This document shows positions 1 to 7,452 of a stretch of DNA of 15,175 bases, in pieces. The translations under genes were made by a program, and so were the position numbers. The notes under the pieces are model-generated. The model ran no database searches. It was not told the DNA's origin and saw nothing but the letters and a program-made list of their open reading frames with translations. Position 1 is the stretch's first letter; the number at the start of each line of letters is the position of its first letter. The DNA is from Bacteroidales bacterium (lineage in GTDB: Bacteria > Bacteroidota > Bacteroidia > Bacteroidales > Azobacteroidaceae): NCBI GenBank assembly GCA_020860885.1, contig JAJBTS010000262.1, forward strand, positions 4,687 to 19,861. The letters are read 5' to 3'.

Positions 1-741
1 GCAACCGTGTTTAATAATCCAATCTACCTCTTTGGAATGTCCTTTCCATCTTTTCGCTAAAGCAATCACTATTTCAGGATTATCTTTCGCAATATCATTT
101 AAATTATTGCTAACACTTAAGCGTACGGATCTTGCCGGATCGTTTTTAAGATTTTCTAAAACGGGAAGGATTGGAGCCGGATTTTCTTTTAAATTAGGCA
201 AAGTAATCGCCCAGGGTAAACGTGGACGGCAGCCCTCGGATGCAAGCCGTCTTACTCCCCAATGCGCATGTTTCGACCAAACCAACATTTGTTCCATCAT
301 CTTCTCCGGATATTTTATAATAAACGAATGAGTAACAAATTCGCAACTTGTAAACTGGGTGATTTTCTCTATGGCTTTTATAGAAGTTTCGTAATCGTCT
401 AGCCCATATTGTTCCACATAATTATCCAGAATCGCCCCATATTCCAAAGTTAAGCCGAACTTCGTATCGTCTATTACCGAGTAATCAGGGTGTATTCTTT
501 CAATATAATCCAACAGTTCGAGTATCTTGGCAATTGCATCTTTGTAATCTTGAGGTAGAAACTTTTTCAAAACGGTTGTAATATGTGCCACACGTTGTTT
601 AAGTTCTCTTCTTTCCCATTCATCATCCATAACCTGGGAAATAAACCCACAAGCATCAAAATCGTGAATTACAACTTTCAGGTCTTTTGAAAACCGATTG
701 AGAAACTGTTCGTTATACATATTTTTGAATGGTTCTGCCAT
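1..741 (-). CDS. DNA alkylation repair protein, AlkC/AlkD HEAT-repeat superfamily (3' end cut by window edge)
   Basis: Proteins of this superfamily are cytoplasmic DNA glycosylases that remove alkylated bases such as 3-methyladenine, gripping DNA with HEAT-like helical repeats. The visible 247 codons are helical and include VRRLASEGCRPRLPWA (roughly residues 150-165) and SVRVSVSNNLNDIAKDNPE (roughly 205-223), which I associate with the AlkC-type group (COG4335). I place the start at 741: it reads MAEPFKNMYNEQF and is preceded by GGGAGGG with a three-base gap, whereas the internal ATG at 720 would cut off seven conserved-looking residues. The reading frame stays open to base 1, so the C-terminus lies outside the window. 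The first 64 bases overlap the end of the upstream acetyltransferase gene on the same strand, which implies translational coupling. The superfamily is clear; the choice of AlkC over AlkD is less certain. Confidence 0.85.
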   Translation of the reverse strand, partial: MAEPFKNMYNEQFLNRFSKDLKVVIHDFDACGFISQVMDDEWERRELKQRVAHITTVLKKFLPQDYKDAIAKILELLDYIERIHPDYSVIDDTKFGLTLEYGAILDNYVEQYGLDDYETSIKAIEKITQFTSCEFVTHSFIIKYPEKMMEQMLVWSKHAHWGVRRLASEGCRPRLPWAITLPNLKENPAPILPVLENLKNDPARSVRLSVSNNLNDIAKDNPEIVIALAKRWKGHSKEVDWIIKHGC

Positions 742-1277
742 ATACCCTCCCATTCTCCTGTTGCATAATACACCTGTTCTTTTATCTTAAGCAGGTAATG
801 TTTTAAATCATCGATTTCCTGCGTTCCCATAAGCCACAAGGGATGACCCCCTCTGCGGACATCAGCAAGAAAATCAGGATCATTTGCTAACTCCTTAAAG
901 CCATTCCTCTTATAAAAATTTAACCGACGGGCAGTGATTGCATCATAAGGTATTTCCGATTCCAGGAACACAGGAAGACGAAAATTCTCTGAAACCCAGT
1001 TCAGTACCTTTTGTCCTATCTTTCGATTTCGCATCTCTGGAAAAACAGTAATAAAATGGATATAATAGGAATCTTCCAAATCCCAATAAATAAAGAATCC
1101 AGCTAACTTATTATCTTCATAGATGCCGTTAAAATGCATGGATTGTGCATTATCAATTAAATTTGATAACAATGGCTTTTCCCGGAATCTTTCGTATTCC
1201 GGGAATGTTTCACTATGAAGAGTTATAAGCCTTTGTGCATCCTCGTTGTTACTGTTTGTTATGCGTTTGAGTTTCAT
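678..1277 (-). CDS. GNAT family N-acetyltransferase
   Basis: A 199-residue GCN5-related acetyltransferase, expected to transfer an acetyl group from acetyl-CoA to an amine on an unknown small molecule or protein in the cytoplasm. The core strand and pyrophosphate-binding motif A are seen as HFITVFPEMRNRKIGQKVL (residues 74-92), although the usual R-x-x-G-x-G/A signature is imperfect here (RKIGQK). The AxxFYxxxGF-type motif B is RRLNFYKRNGF (117-127). There is no signal peptide or membrane segment. The last 21 codons run into the start of the alkylation repair gene in another frame, so the C-terminal tail IWQNHSKICITNSFSIGFQKT may be poorly conserved. The pairing with a DNA repair gene is probably a simple two-gene operon; the sequence gives no clue to the substrate. 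Confidence 0.85.
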   Translation of the reverse strand: MKLKRITNSNNEDAQRLITLHSETFPEYERFREKPLLSNLIDNAQSMHFNGIYEDNKLAGFFIYWDLEDSYYIHFITVFPEMRNRKIGQKVLNWVSENFRLPVFLESEIPYDAITARRLNFYKRNGFKELANDPDFLADVRRGGHPLWLMGTQEIDDLKHYLLKIKEQVYYATGEWEGIWQNHSKICITNSFSIGFQKT

Positions 1278-1299
1278 AAATTATTCAATAAAAGGACTA

Positions 1300-1307
1300 C
1301 AAAATTA
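1300..1307 (-). promoter_or_regulatory. candidate Bacteroidetes -7 box for the acetyltransferase/repair gene pair
   Basis: On the minus strand this reads TAATTTTG, a match to TAnnTTTG, 23 bases upstream of the acetyltransferase ATG. No TTTG-like -33 element is seen about 20 bases further upstream, so the call rests on the -7 box alone. Confidence 0.3.
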
Positions 1308-1311
1308 TTAA

Positions 1312-1336
1312 AAAAACCGATTATTGCTTGGTTTTT
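1312..1336 (-). terminator. weak hairpin after cysK
   Basis: AAAAACC and GGTTTTT form a 7-bp stem around an 11-base loop. On the minus strand the stem runs into a T tract, about 70 bases past the cysK stop codon. The stem is short and AT-rich, so it may be only a partial terminator between cysK and the acetyltransferase gene. Confidence 0.35.
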
Positions 1337-1405
1337 AGACTGGTATTCTATTTTATAATCTGACGTGGTCAAAGCATAAACATCCGTTATAGGAAATAAA
1401 ACGGG

Positions 1406-2353
1406 TTATAGCGGATATTCGTCGAAAGCGTAGAGAACCGTCGATAAATAACGTTCCCCGGTATCAGGCAGTATGACTATAATATTTTTTCCTTCATTCT
1501 GCGACTCCCTGGCAAGTTCAGTTGCAGCATAGACAGCCGCCCCCGATGAGATACCTACTAAAAGTCCCTCCGTTTTCGCCAATTCACGGCTGGTTCTTAT
1601 AGCATCGTCATTGGTTACGGTAATCACCTTATCGACCACAGATGCATTATAGGTTTCGGGCACAAATCCGGCACCGATTCCTTGTATTTTATGGGGTCCT
1701 GCATTTCCTCCCGATAAAACAGGCGATTCGCTGGGTTCTACTGCTATCACCTGTATCGCCGGGTTTAGTCCTTTAAGTCTTTTGCCCACTCCGCTTACGG
1801 TTCCTCCCGTACCTACTCCTGCTACAAATATATCTACTTTCCCATCGGTATCCCGCCATATCTCCTCGGCTGTTGTACGGATATGTACGGCGGGATTTGC
1901 AGCATTCTCAAACTGCTGCAAGATAATCGAACCTTCAATTTCTTGCTGTAAGGATTTTGCTTTAGAGATTGCCCCCTTCATCCCTTCATTGCCAGGTGTC
2001 AGTACCAGGGTAGCTCCCAATGCTTTTAATAAATTACGCCGCTCAAGGCTCATGGTTTCCGGCATGGTAAGAATTAAGTTGTAACCCTTCGTTGCAGCAA
2101 CAAATGCTAATCCCACTCCTGTATTACCGCTGGTGGGTTCAATAATGGTGGCTGCCGGCCGTAAGATTCCTTTTGCTTCGGCATCTTCTATCATTGCCAG
2201 CGCAATGCGGTCTTTAACACTTCCCAACGGATTGAAGTATTCCAGCTTCCCTATCAGGTTAGCTGTGAAAGAATATGATTTACTGTATGATTCCAATTTT
2301 AATAAAGGGGTATTCCCGATTAATTCTGTTAATTTACTTGCAATTTTAGCCAT
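1406..2353 (-). CDS. cysK: cysteine synthase A (O-acetylserine sulfhydrylase)
   Basis: A PLP enzyme that makes L-cysteine and acetate from O-acetyl-L-serine and sulfide in the cytoplasm, the last step of cysteine synthesis. At 315 residues it is full length for the family. The PLP lysine lies in NPLGSVKDR (K47). The substrate-binding loop is PTSGNTG (73-79). The phosphate-binding glycine loop is GVGTGGT (179-185). The C-terminal GISSGAA motif is at 267-273, where the serine contacts the PLP ring nitrogen. No key residue is missing. The start at 2353 gives the expected [17 protein letters not shown] beginning. The gene is transcribed away from the LuxR-type regulator and shares its promoter region, which makes that regulator a possible partner (inference). 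CysM is the alternative, but length and motifs fit CysK better. Confidence 0.95.
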   Translation of the reverse strand: MAKIASKLTELIGNTPLLKLESYSKSYSFTANLIGKLEYFNPLGSVKDRIALAMIEDAEAKGILRPAATIIEPTSGNTGVGLAFVAATKGYNLILTMPETMSLERRNLLKALGATLVLTPGNEGMKGAISKAKSLQQEIEGSIILQQFENAANPAVHIRTTAEEIWRDTDGKVDIFVAGVGTGGTVSGVGKRLKGLNPAIQVIAVEPSESPVLSGGNAGPHKIQGIGAGFVPETYNASVVDKVITVTNDDAIRTSRELAKTEGLLVGISSGAAVYAATELARESQNEGKNIIVILPDTGERYLSTVLYAFDEYPL

Positions 2354-2375
2354 ATTATTGTTTTTTTAGTTGGTA

Positions 2376-2383
2376 CAAATTTA
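2376..2383 (-). promoter_or_regulatory. -7 promoter box for cysK
   Basis: On the minus strand this reads TAAATTTG, fitting the Bacteroidetes consensus TAnnTTTG. A T-rich stretch lies about 20 bases upstream where the -33 TTTG is expected, but it does not contain the G. It lies 23 bases upstream of the cysK ATG inside the 137-bp divergent spacer. Confidence 0.5.
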
Positions 2384-2445
2384 GATGGATAATTCTTATA
2401 AAAAAATAACACATTTATGGTATATTTACTTTCCTGCCTAATCAT

Positions 2446-2453
2446 TACTTTTG
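2446..2453 (+). promoter_or_regulatory. -7 promoter box for the LuxR-type regulator
   Basis: TACTTTTG matches TAnnTTTG, 37 bases upstream of the regulator ATG at 2491. A TTTAC about 21 bases upstream is a degenerate -33 element. With the cysK box on the other strand this makes the spacer a divergent promoter pair. Confidence 0.5.
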
Positions 2454-2490
2454 CAAAAGGATACCTAAATTTACCCTAATTATTTTTTAG

Positions 2491-3136
2491 ATGAAAGTTT
2501 GTATATTAGCCGATAAACAATTTATTACCAGCGAGGGGATTGCTGCTGTTCTCCGGAGAATGGGGATAGACACCTTTTTTCGGGTAGAAACAGTAAAAGA
2601 ATTGCAGGATAAATTAATGTCTTACCCGGATGCTTTGGTGATACTTGATTATACTTTGTTCGACTTTGTGTCCGTACAGCAAATGTTGAACCTCAAATAT
2701 GCCTCGAAATATTCTGCATGGCTCCTTTTTTCGGAAGAACTGGGGAAACATTTTTTACGTTATATCCTTATTACAGAGCCTTCAATAAGCATAGTGATGA
2801 AACATGATTCCCGGAAAGAGATAGAAAGCGCTTTGAGGCATCTTATCGATAACATACCTTATATATGCGAATCGGCTGAAATGATTTTGAATGATGTACC
2901 CCCCAGTTGACGATACGTCTTCTATTGTTCTTACTGCATCAGAAAAAGTGGTTTTGCATGAAATTGCTTTAGGGAAAACGACCAAAGAGATTGCCTATGA
3001 GAAGAACCTGAGTTTCCATACCGTAAATACGCATCGGAAAAATATATTCCGTAAGTTGGAGATCAACAATATGCACGAAGCTATAAAATATGCTATCCGG
3101 GCAGGAATTATCGATGTAGCGGAGTACAACATATAA
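2491..3136 (+). pseudogene. LuxR/NarL-type response regulator, split by a +1 frameshift in a C6 tract
   Basis: The first frame (2491-2910, 139 aa) is a complete receiver-like domain with acidic D8, a phospho-acceptor candidate D53 in LVILDYTLFDF, and a conserved-type lysine in IVMKHDS. The second frame (2891-3136) encodes a full LuxR helix-turn-helix: LTASEKVVLHEIALGKTTKEI, then the recognition part SFHTVNTHRKNIFRKL. Both domains look intact, but the first frame stops just after GTA followed by six Cs at 2899-2904. Removing one C gives VPPVDDTSS and a single protein of 215 residues, the usual size for this family. The second frame also has its own ATG at 2891, overlapping the first by 20 bases, so separate or coupled translation is possible. 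A sequencing error, a real mutation, slipped-strand phase variation and +1 slippage at CCC-CCC-A all fit. No sensor kinase is adjacent. The target is unknown; divergent cysK is one candidate. Confidence 0.8.
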
Positions 3137-3197
3137 TAAAGGTTCCTCCCTGACGAAGTCCATCTACGAGATATCTCTTTTCCATCCTATAAAATAT

Positions 3198-3231
3198 AAA
3201 ATCCTATGAATCATTATATCCATAGGATTTT
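3198..3231. terminator. bidirectional hairpin terminator between convergent genes
   Basis: AAAATCCTATG (3198-3208) and CATAGGATTTT (3221-3231) form a perfect 11-bp inverted repeat with a 12-base loop. On the minus strand the stem is followed by the T-rich ATATTTTATAGG, so it suits the end of the ten-gene minus block (DUF362 ends at 3279). On the plus strand its own TTTT arm can end the regulator transcript. Confidence 0.75.
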
Positions 3232-3278
3232 AAAACACCAACTCTAACTATTATTATTTATGAAAAATTGCTCTTAAT

Positions 3279-4265
3279 TCAATCTATACTTACCAGTTCA
3301 TAATTTTGGCTACCCATACCTATATTTTCGGCATGCACCAATGTATGAATACCGTTTCGTGATTCCATACGTTCAATCAGATGGATTTTACCATGATCGT
3401 TTGAAGCATATACCTGATCTACGCAAGCCTTGTCGAGAGCTACCGGATCGAGTGAAGCAAGTATGCCCACATCGTGCATTTCGGGGTCTGCCGGACTGCT
3501 GTCGCAGTCGCAATCTACTGAAAGGTTGTTCATTACGTTGATATAAAGTATTCTGTCGCCTGCATGGTCAGCAACGGCTTTAGCGGCTTCTGCCATGGAT
3601 TCCAGAAAATCTTCCTGCTTGGGGTTTCCCCAATCGGTATCGCTGGCTCCGGCCGAGTGGATGCGTACCTTGCCTCTTGATGATGCTATACCAATGGATA
3701 TATTCTTAATGGCTCCTCCAAAACCGCCCATGGCATGTCCTTTGAAATGGGATAGTACTACTGTAAAATCGTAGTTGAGGTAGTTTTTACCTATCATATC
3801 TTCTTTTAAATGCTTTCCGCCAACTACCGGAATACCTACATCTCCGTCGGCATCCATGATATCCACGTCGGCAATATCAAAGAAACCATGGTCACGTGCA
3901 GCTTTGAGATGAAGTTCGGTTGTAGCCCGGTTGCCGCCGTAAGCGGTGTTACATTCGATGATGGTGCCGTTGACGGATTTAACGAGGTCGCCGATAAGGG
4001 CCGGTTTCAGGTAATTCTTACCGCCGGGTTCACCTGTGCTTACTTTAATGGCCACATTATTGCCTTTGGCTTCACGACCCAGAGCTTTATAGATTTTCAT
4101 CAAAGCTTCGGGTGTTATTTCTTTCGTAAAATATACTTTTGGCATATCCGTTTCTTGATTGGTTTGGCCGTTTCCGGCTTCTTCTGTATTTTTGGATGAG
4201 CATCCGTAAGCTGTAAATACACAGAGTGCAAACAGCGTAGCTAAAAAAATACTTGTCTTTTTCAT
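3279..4265 (-). CDS. DUF362 domain lipoprotein
   Basis: A 328-residue protein with a lipoprotein signal peptide: KK charge, a hydrophobic core, then TAYGC with the lipid cysteine at C22, followed by a polar acidic tail SSKNTEEAG. The rest is a DUF362 domain (PF04015). It carries the family-typical GGFGGAIKNISIGIAS, the Cys/Asp cluster VDCDCDSSPADPEMHD and the segment GILASLDPVALDKACVD. Some DUF362 proteins carry ferredoxin-like iron-sulfur domains; I see no CxxCxxC set here, only the short DCDCD cluster. The biochemical role of the family is not established. The gene follows the TonB receptor after 45 bp and is probably cotranscribed with it, so an envelope function with that receptor is plausible (inference). 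It is the last gene of the block and is followed by the hairpin terminator. Confidence 0.85.
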   Translation of the reverse strand: MKKTSIFLATLFALCVFTAYGCSSKNTEEAGNGQTNQETDMPKVYFTKEITPEALMKIYKALGREAKGNNVAIKVSTGEPGGKNYLKPALIGDLVKSVNGTIIECNTAYGGNRATTELHLKAARDHGFFDIADVDIMDADGDVGIPVVGGKHLKEDMIGKNYLNYDFTVVLSHFKGHAMGGFGGAIKNISIGIASSRGKVRIHSAGASDTDWGNPKQEDFLESMAEAAKAVADHAGDRILYINVMNNLSVDCDCDSSPADPEMHDVGILASLDPVALDKACVDQVYASNDHGKIHLIERMESRNGIHTLVHAENIGMGSQNYELVSID

Positions 4266-4310
4266 TACTTTTTAATTTATAATTTACTCTATATATGAAT
4301 TATTTGAATA

Positions 4311-6185
4311 TTAAATATTCAGACTTATACCACCCATCACCGTAGCCCGTGGCATCGGATAACCTAGGATGGTTTCGTAGCTTCGGGCTGTCAGGTTATC
4401 ACCTTTGACAAAAATATCGAGCCATTTCAAAGCTTTGTACGAGGCACGTGCATCTACAAGTATGTAACTGCTGGTCTGCGGATTGTCTCCGATGGTCAGA
4501 TAGAGTTTGTTAATTGCCTGTGTACCTGTACTGAAAGAAAATTTGCCTGGGTTGTAAGTGATGCCTGCATAGAATTTATGACGAGGTGCGCCGATTATCA
4601 CGTTATCCATGTGCAGGTAGCTGTAATTGCTATGTACGGCAAGGTTATCGAGTATTTGATAATTCAGGCTGAATTCTACGCCTTTGTTGGTGAATTCGCC
4701 TGTATTTCTCAGTTCACTAAATCCTTCAGTGATCTGTGTGCTTGTTATAATATTATCACCTTTCATATAAAACACGGTGAGTTCGGTATTTATACGGTTT
4801 TCCAGAAATCCCTGCGATACAGTGAAATCGTAACTCCAGCTATTTTCGGGATCGAGTTCCTCATTGGAGGTAGGATACATATACAACTCGCGCATATTCG
4901 GGGTACGGAAACCTTTTGATACGGATAGTTTCAGATTGGTGTTGTCGGCAGCTTTCAAGGAAAAGCCTGCCTGTGGAATAAATTCTGTGCCGTATAGTTT
5001 ATGGTTTTCCACACGCAATCCTACTTCAAACATAGATCTGCCGAGTTTTTGCTGTGCAAGGACGTATCCTGCTATTTCGTGCAGCTTTACATGATCGGCA
5101 TAAATGCGTTCGCCACGATAAGCATTGCCCCCGTAAAGTTTCATATCGAAACCTCCGGTTAGTACGATATTGTCATACACATTATACGTCTGATAAATAT
5201 TCACTCCGGCCATATAATCTGTGGACATAAAAAGGTATTGCTGCGGGTTCTCTCCGGTTGAATACCCGTCATTTATCTCATGATCGCCCCAGTTATAGAA
5301 AAAGTTAGCAGCTCCGCTGGTAGCGCCATAATTATTTTCGATGGAGAGCCCCGACATACCTCTAAGAACATCGGCTTTCGCATCAAAAACAGGTTCGTTT
5401 ATTCTTCCGGGGTTCTGGGATTTGGACTTGGCTATATTTACATTTCCGGTAATTTTCCATTCTTTGTTTAATTCATAACCCAATTTTCCATATCCGCTAA
5501 ATGACTTAAAACCCATATCGGAACGGTGTCCGTCGGTTTGTTCGTAATTACCGCTGAATACCCCTGAAAATCGTCCGTTGCGATAGCTGTCGGTTAAAGT
5601 ATACCGTTGTGTACCGTAAGAACCTCCCATTAAACGGGCGGAAAGTCGGTTTCCGTCTTCCAACGCCCTGCGGGTGATAATGTTAATAGCTCCTCCCATA
5701 GCATTTGAGCCGTACAGGATAGATGCCGAACCGCGCGAAACCTCTACCCGTTGGGCTTCGGATGCAATATAAGCATCCGCCACCGGATGCCCGTATATGG
5801 TGGCATATTGCGGATGTCCGTCAATGAGGATGAGTACACGTCCTGCACCACCGGAAAAACCATGCAGGTTAATTCCGCCTGCCGAACCTTCCGAGACGCC
5901 ATATCCGGTTATACCCCGCGATGTTACAAACAGGCTGGGTACATGCTTCATCAGTACCGGGAGTAGGTTTGTTTCATCGCTGCGTTCAATGGTTGTGCGG
6001 TTTATAACGCTTACGGGAACAGGAATGATCTCTCTTTCAACAGGTATTCTTGACCCTGTTACTACCACTTCATCAAGATTGTAAGAACTTGCTGTACGGG
6101 TGGTATCGGGTTGATGCCCATTCTGGGCATGTGAAATCGATGTTATTAAAACTAAACTGACTATTGTAATAATTATTCTTTTCAT
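4311..6185 (-). CDS. TonB-dependent outer membrane receptor (BtuB/CirA-like size)
   Basis: A 624-residue outer membrane transporter with a signal peptide (1-20, cleavage after SHA) and a TonB box at DEVVVTGSR (38-46). The plug domain ends in the typical SILYGSNAMGGAINIITR, followed by a beta-barrel with alternating aromatic strands and the usual SKGFRTPNMRELYMYP segment. It ends ATVMGGISLNI, so the last residue is isoleucine rather than the common phenylalanine. It lacks the carboxypeptidase-like N-terminal extension of SusC proteins and there is no SusD partner, so it belongs to the simple siderophore/cobalamin/metal-type class; the substrate cannot be told from sequence. AAGGAG abuts the ATG directly with no spacer, which is unusual. 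It pairs with the DUF362 lipoprotein downstream. Confidence 0.93.
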   Translation of the reverse strand: MKRIIITIVSLVLITSISHAQNGHQPDTTRTASSYNLDEVVVTGSRIPVEREIIPVPVSVINRTTIERSDETNLLPVLMKHVPSLFVTSRGITGYGVSEGSAGGINLHGFSGGAGRVLILIDGHPQYATIYGHPVADAYIASEAQRVEVSRGSASILYGSNAMGGAINIITRRALEDGNRLSARLMGGSYGTQRYTLTDSYRNGRFSGVFSGNYEQTDGHRSDMGFKSFSGYGKLGYELNKEWKITGNVNIAKSKSQNPGRINEPVFDAKADVLRGMSGLSIENNYGATSGAANFFYNWGDHEINDGYSTGENPQQYLFMSTDYMAGVNIYQTYNVYDNIVLTGGFDMKLYGGNAYRGERIYADHVKLHEIAGYVLAQQKLGRSMFEVGLRVENHKLYGTEFIPQAGFSLKAADNTNLKLSVSKGFRTPNMRELYMYPTSNEELDPENSWSYDFTVSQGFLENRINTELTVFYMKGDNIITSTQITEGFSELRNTGEFTNKGVEFSLNYQILDNLAVHSNYSYLHMDNVIIGAPRHKFYAGITYNPGKFSFSTGTQAINKLYLTIGDNPQTSSYILVDARASYKALKWLDIFVKGDNLTARSYETILGYPMPRATVMGGISLNI

Positions 6186-6294
6186 CTCCTTATACTAACT
6201 GTTTACTGACTTGCCCGTAAGACAGGGATTAAATTATTGTCAACTATTTTTTTACTGATAATGCGATAATGCGGATGATTTCCATTCGTACGTT

Positions 6295-7341
6295 TTATTT
6301 CAGGTACTGCTTAAAGAAAGAATCCAGTTTATCGAACGGAATAATGTCCGTACGATCGTACAGATCCACATGACTGGCTCCGGGAATAATCATCAGTTCC
6401 TTGTTGTCGCCTTTAAGCTTTTTATATGCATCTTCTCCGAAATAACGGGAATGGGCTTTTTCTCCGTGAACGATAAGTACGGCGTTACGGATTTCTCCCG
6501 CATAAGTGAGTTGCGGCATGTTGATAAAAGAGAGTGGCGATGTCACGTTCCAGCCGTTATTGGAATTAAGCGAACGGGGATGATAGCCGCGCTCGGTCTT
6601 GTAATAGCTGTGATAGTCTTTTACGAACTGCGGAGCATCGTCGGGCAACGGGTCTACCACACCGCCGCCCAGTGCATAGGTCCCGTTTTTAGCATCTATT
6701 GTACGTTGTGCATTAAGCTGCTCGCGGAGTTGATAACGTTGATCGGCATCCATTGCGTCGAAATAACCGTTTGCATTCACACGGCTCATGTCGTACATGG
6801 TCGATGCTACGGTTGCTTTGATGCGAATGTCCATGGCAGCAGCATTGATTGCCAGACCTCCCCATCCACAAATACCGATGATTCCAATCCGGTTGGGATC
6901 TACATTATCCTGCAGGGAAAGGAAATCTACCGCTGCGCTGAAATCTTCGGTGTTGATATCCGGCGAGGCTACATAGCGGGGTTCTCCGCCGCTTTCTCCT
7001 GTGTAAGAAGGATCAAAAGCCAATGCTATAAATCCTCGTTCGGCCATCTGATTGGCATACAATCCCGAAGGCTGTTCTTTTACCGCACCGAAAGGTCCAC
7101 TTACGGCGATTGCAGCTAATTTACCTGAAGCGTTTTTAGGTGTATACAAATCTCCGGTCAATGTAATTCCATACCGGTTCTTAAAAGTTACTTTCTGGCG
7201 GGTAACCTGATCACTTAACTGGAAAGTGTATTCTTCTGCTGTTCTCATATTTACTGAATTTTGATTGTTGTTATTATTTTGAGCGTAGGCTTGCCCTAAA
7301 ATCATAAGAGCGGCGGCTACTAAAAGGCTTATTTTTTTCAT
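6295..7341 (-). CDS. exported alpha/beta hydrolase, dienelactone-hydrolase-like
   Basis: A 348-residue alpha/beta hydrolase with an N-terminal signal peptide (1-20, ending AYA before QNNNNNQN), so it is periplasmic or otherwise exported. The strand with the oxyanion region is AAIAVSGPFGAVKEQPSGLYA. The nucleophile elbow is GICGWGG with a cysteine nucleophile (C158) instead of serine, as in dienelactone hydrolases. The catalytic histidine is probably H324 in IPGASHVDLYD. The usual acid position is ambiguous, because VLIVHGEKAHS has no aspartate at the common place. The family acts on esters, lactones or similar carbonyl compounds; the substrate is unknown. A low-complexity asparagine run (22-26) follows the signal peptide. 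The gene has its own upstream operator-like element and -7 box, so it probably starts a transcript that may continue into the receptor gene 109 bp downstream. Confidence 0.88.
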   Translation of the reverse strand: MKKISLLVAAALMILGQAYAQNNNNNQNSVNMRTAEEYTFQLSDQVTRQKVTFKNRYGITLTGDLYTPKNASGKLAAIAVSGPFGAVKEQPSGLYANQMAERGFIALAFDPSYTGESGGEPRYVASPDINTEDFSAAVDFLSLQDNVDPNRIGIIGICGWGGLAINAAAMDIRIKATVASTMYDMSRVNANGYFDAMDADQRYQLREQLNAQRTIDAKNGTYALGGGVVDPLPDDAPQFVKDYHSYYKTERGYHPRSLNSNNGWNVTSPLSFINMPQLTYAGEIRNAVLIVHGEKAHSRYFGEDAYKKLKGDNKELMIIPGASHVDLYDRTDIIPFDKLDSFFKQYLK

Positions 7342-7384
7342 ATTTTTATTTTATTGTAAATCTAACTTCTTTTTATTGATAATG

Positions 7385-7392
7385 CAAAGTTA
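7385..7392 (-). promoter_or_regulatory. -7 promoter box for the exported hydrolase
   Basis: On the minus strand this reads TAACTTTG, an exact TAnnTTTG match, 43 bases upstream of the ATG. No TTTG occurs at -33. A 22-bp element shared with another promoter of the block starts 21 bases upstream, which suggests activator-dependent initiation. Confidence 0.6.
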
Positions 7393-7413
7393 GAGATAAT
7401 TGATAATTGATTG

Positions 7414-7435
7414 TTTGTTGAGAGGTTCAAATTCT
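7414..7435 (-). promoter_or_regulatory. operator-like 22-bp element, copy 2 (upstream of the hydrolase)
   Basis: On the minus strand the element fits AGWATTTGAMCCT, two variable bases, CARCAAA. It matches the copy at 11013-11034 at 17 of 22 positions and has the same 21-base distance to its -7 box. AraC-type activators commonly bind asymmetric sites just upstream of the -35 or -33 region, so a regulator of that class is the natural candidate (inference). Confidence 0.6.
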
Positions 7436-7452
7436 TTCGTTGAAAAGCTCAT

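Noticed and set aside
1364..1376. A TTTGACC word on the minus strand upstream of the acetyltransferase gene resembles the start of the 22-bp element.
   Set aside because: The rest of the element does not match and no TAnnTTTG lies at the required 21-base distance.
1380..1412. Repeated GTTATAG words just past the cysK stop, considered as a terminator stem.
   Set aside because: Both copies have the same orientation, so they cannot pair into a hairpin.
6245..6260. TTGACA on the minus strand before the TonB receptor, looking like a sigma-70 -35 box.
   Set aside because: Bacteroidetes use a different consensus and no -10 or TAnnTTTG box sits at suitable spacing.
6257..6272. Tandem GATAATGC-GATAATGC upstream of the TonB receptor, with a third copy at 7378-7385 before the hydrolase gene.
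   Set aside because: The unit is short and AT-rich, and the third copy overlaps the -7 box region at a different distance from its gene. Chance is a sufficient explanation.
6370..7119. Long plus-strand open frame of 249 codons opposite the hydrolase gene.
   Set aside because: It is antisense to a clear hydrolase with signal peptide and catalytic motif. It has no recognisable domain and no promoter or ribosome binding site.
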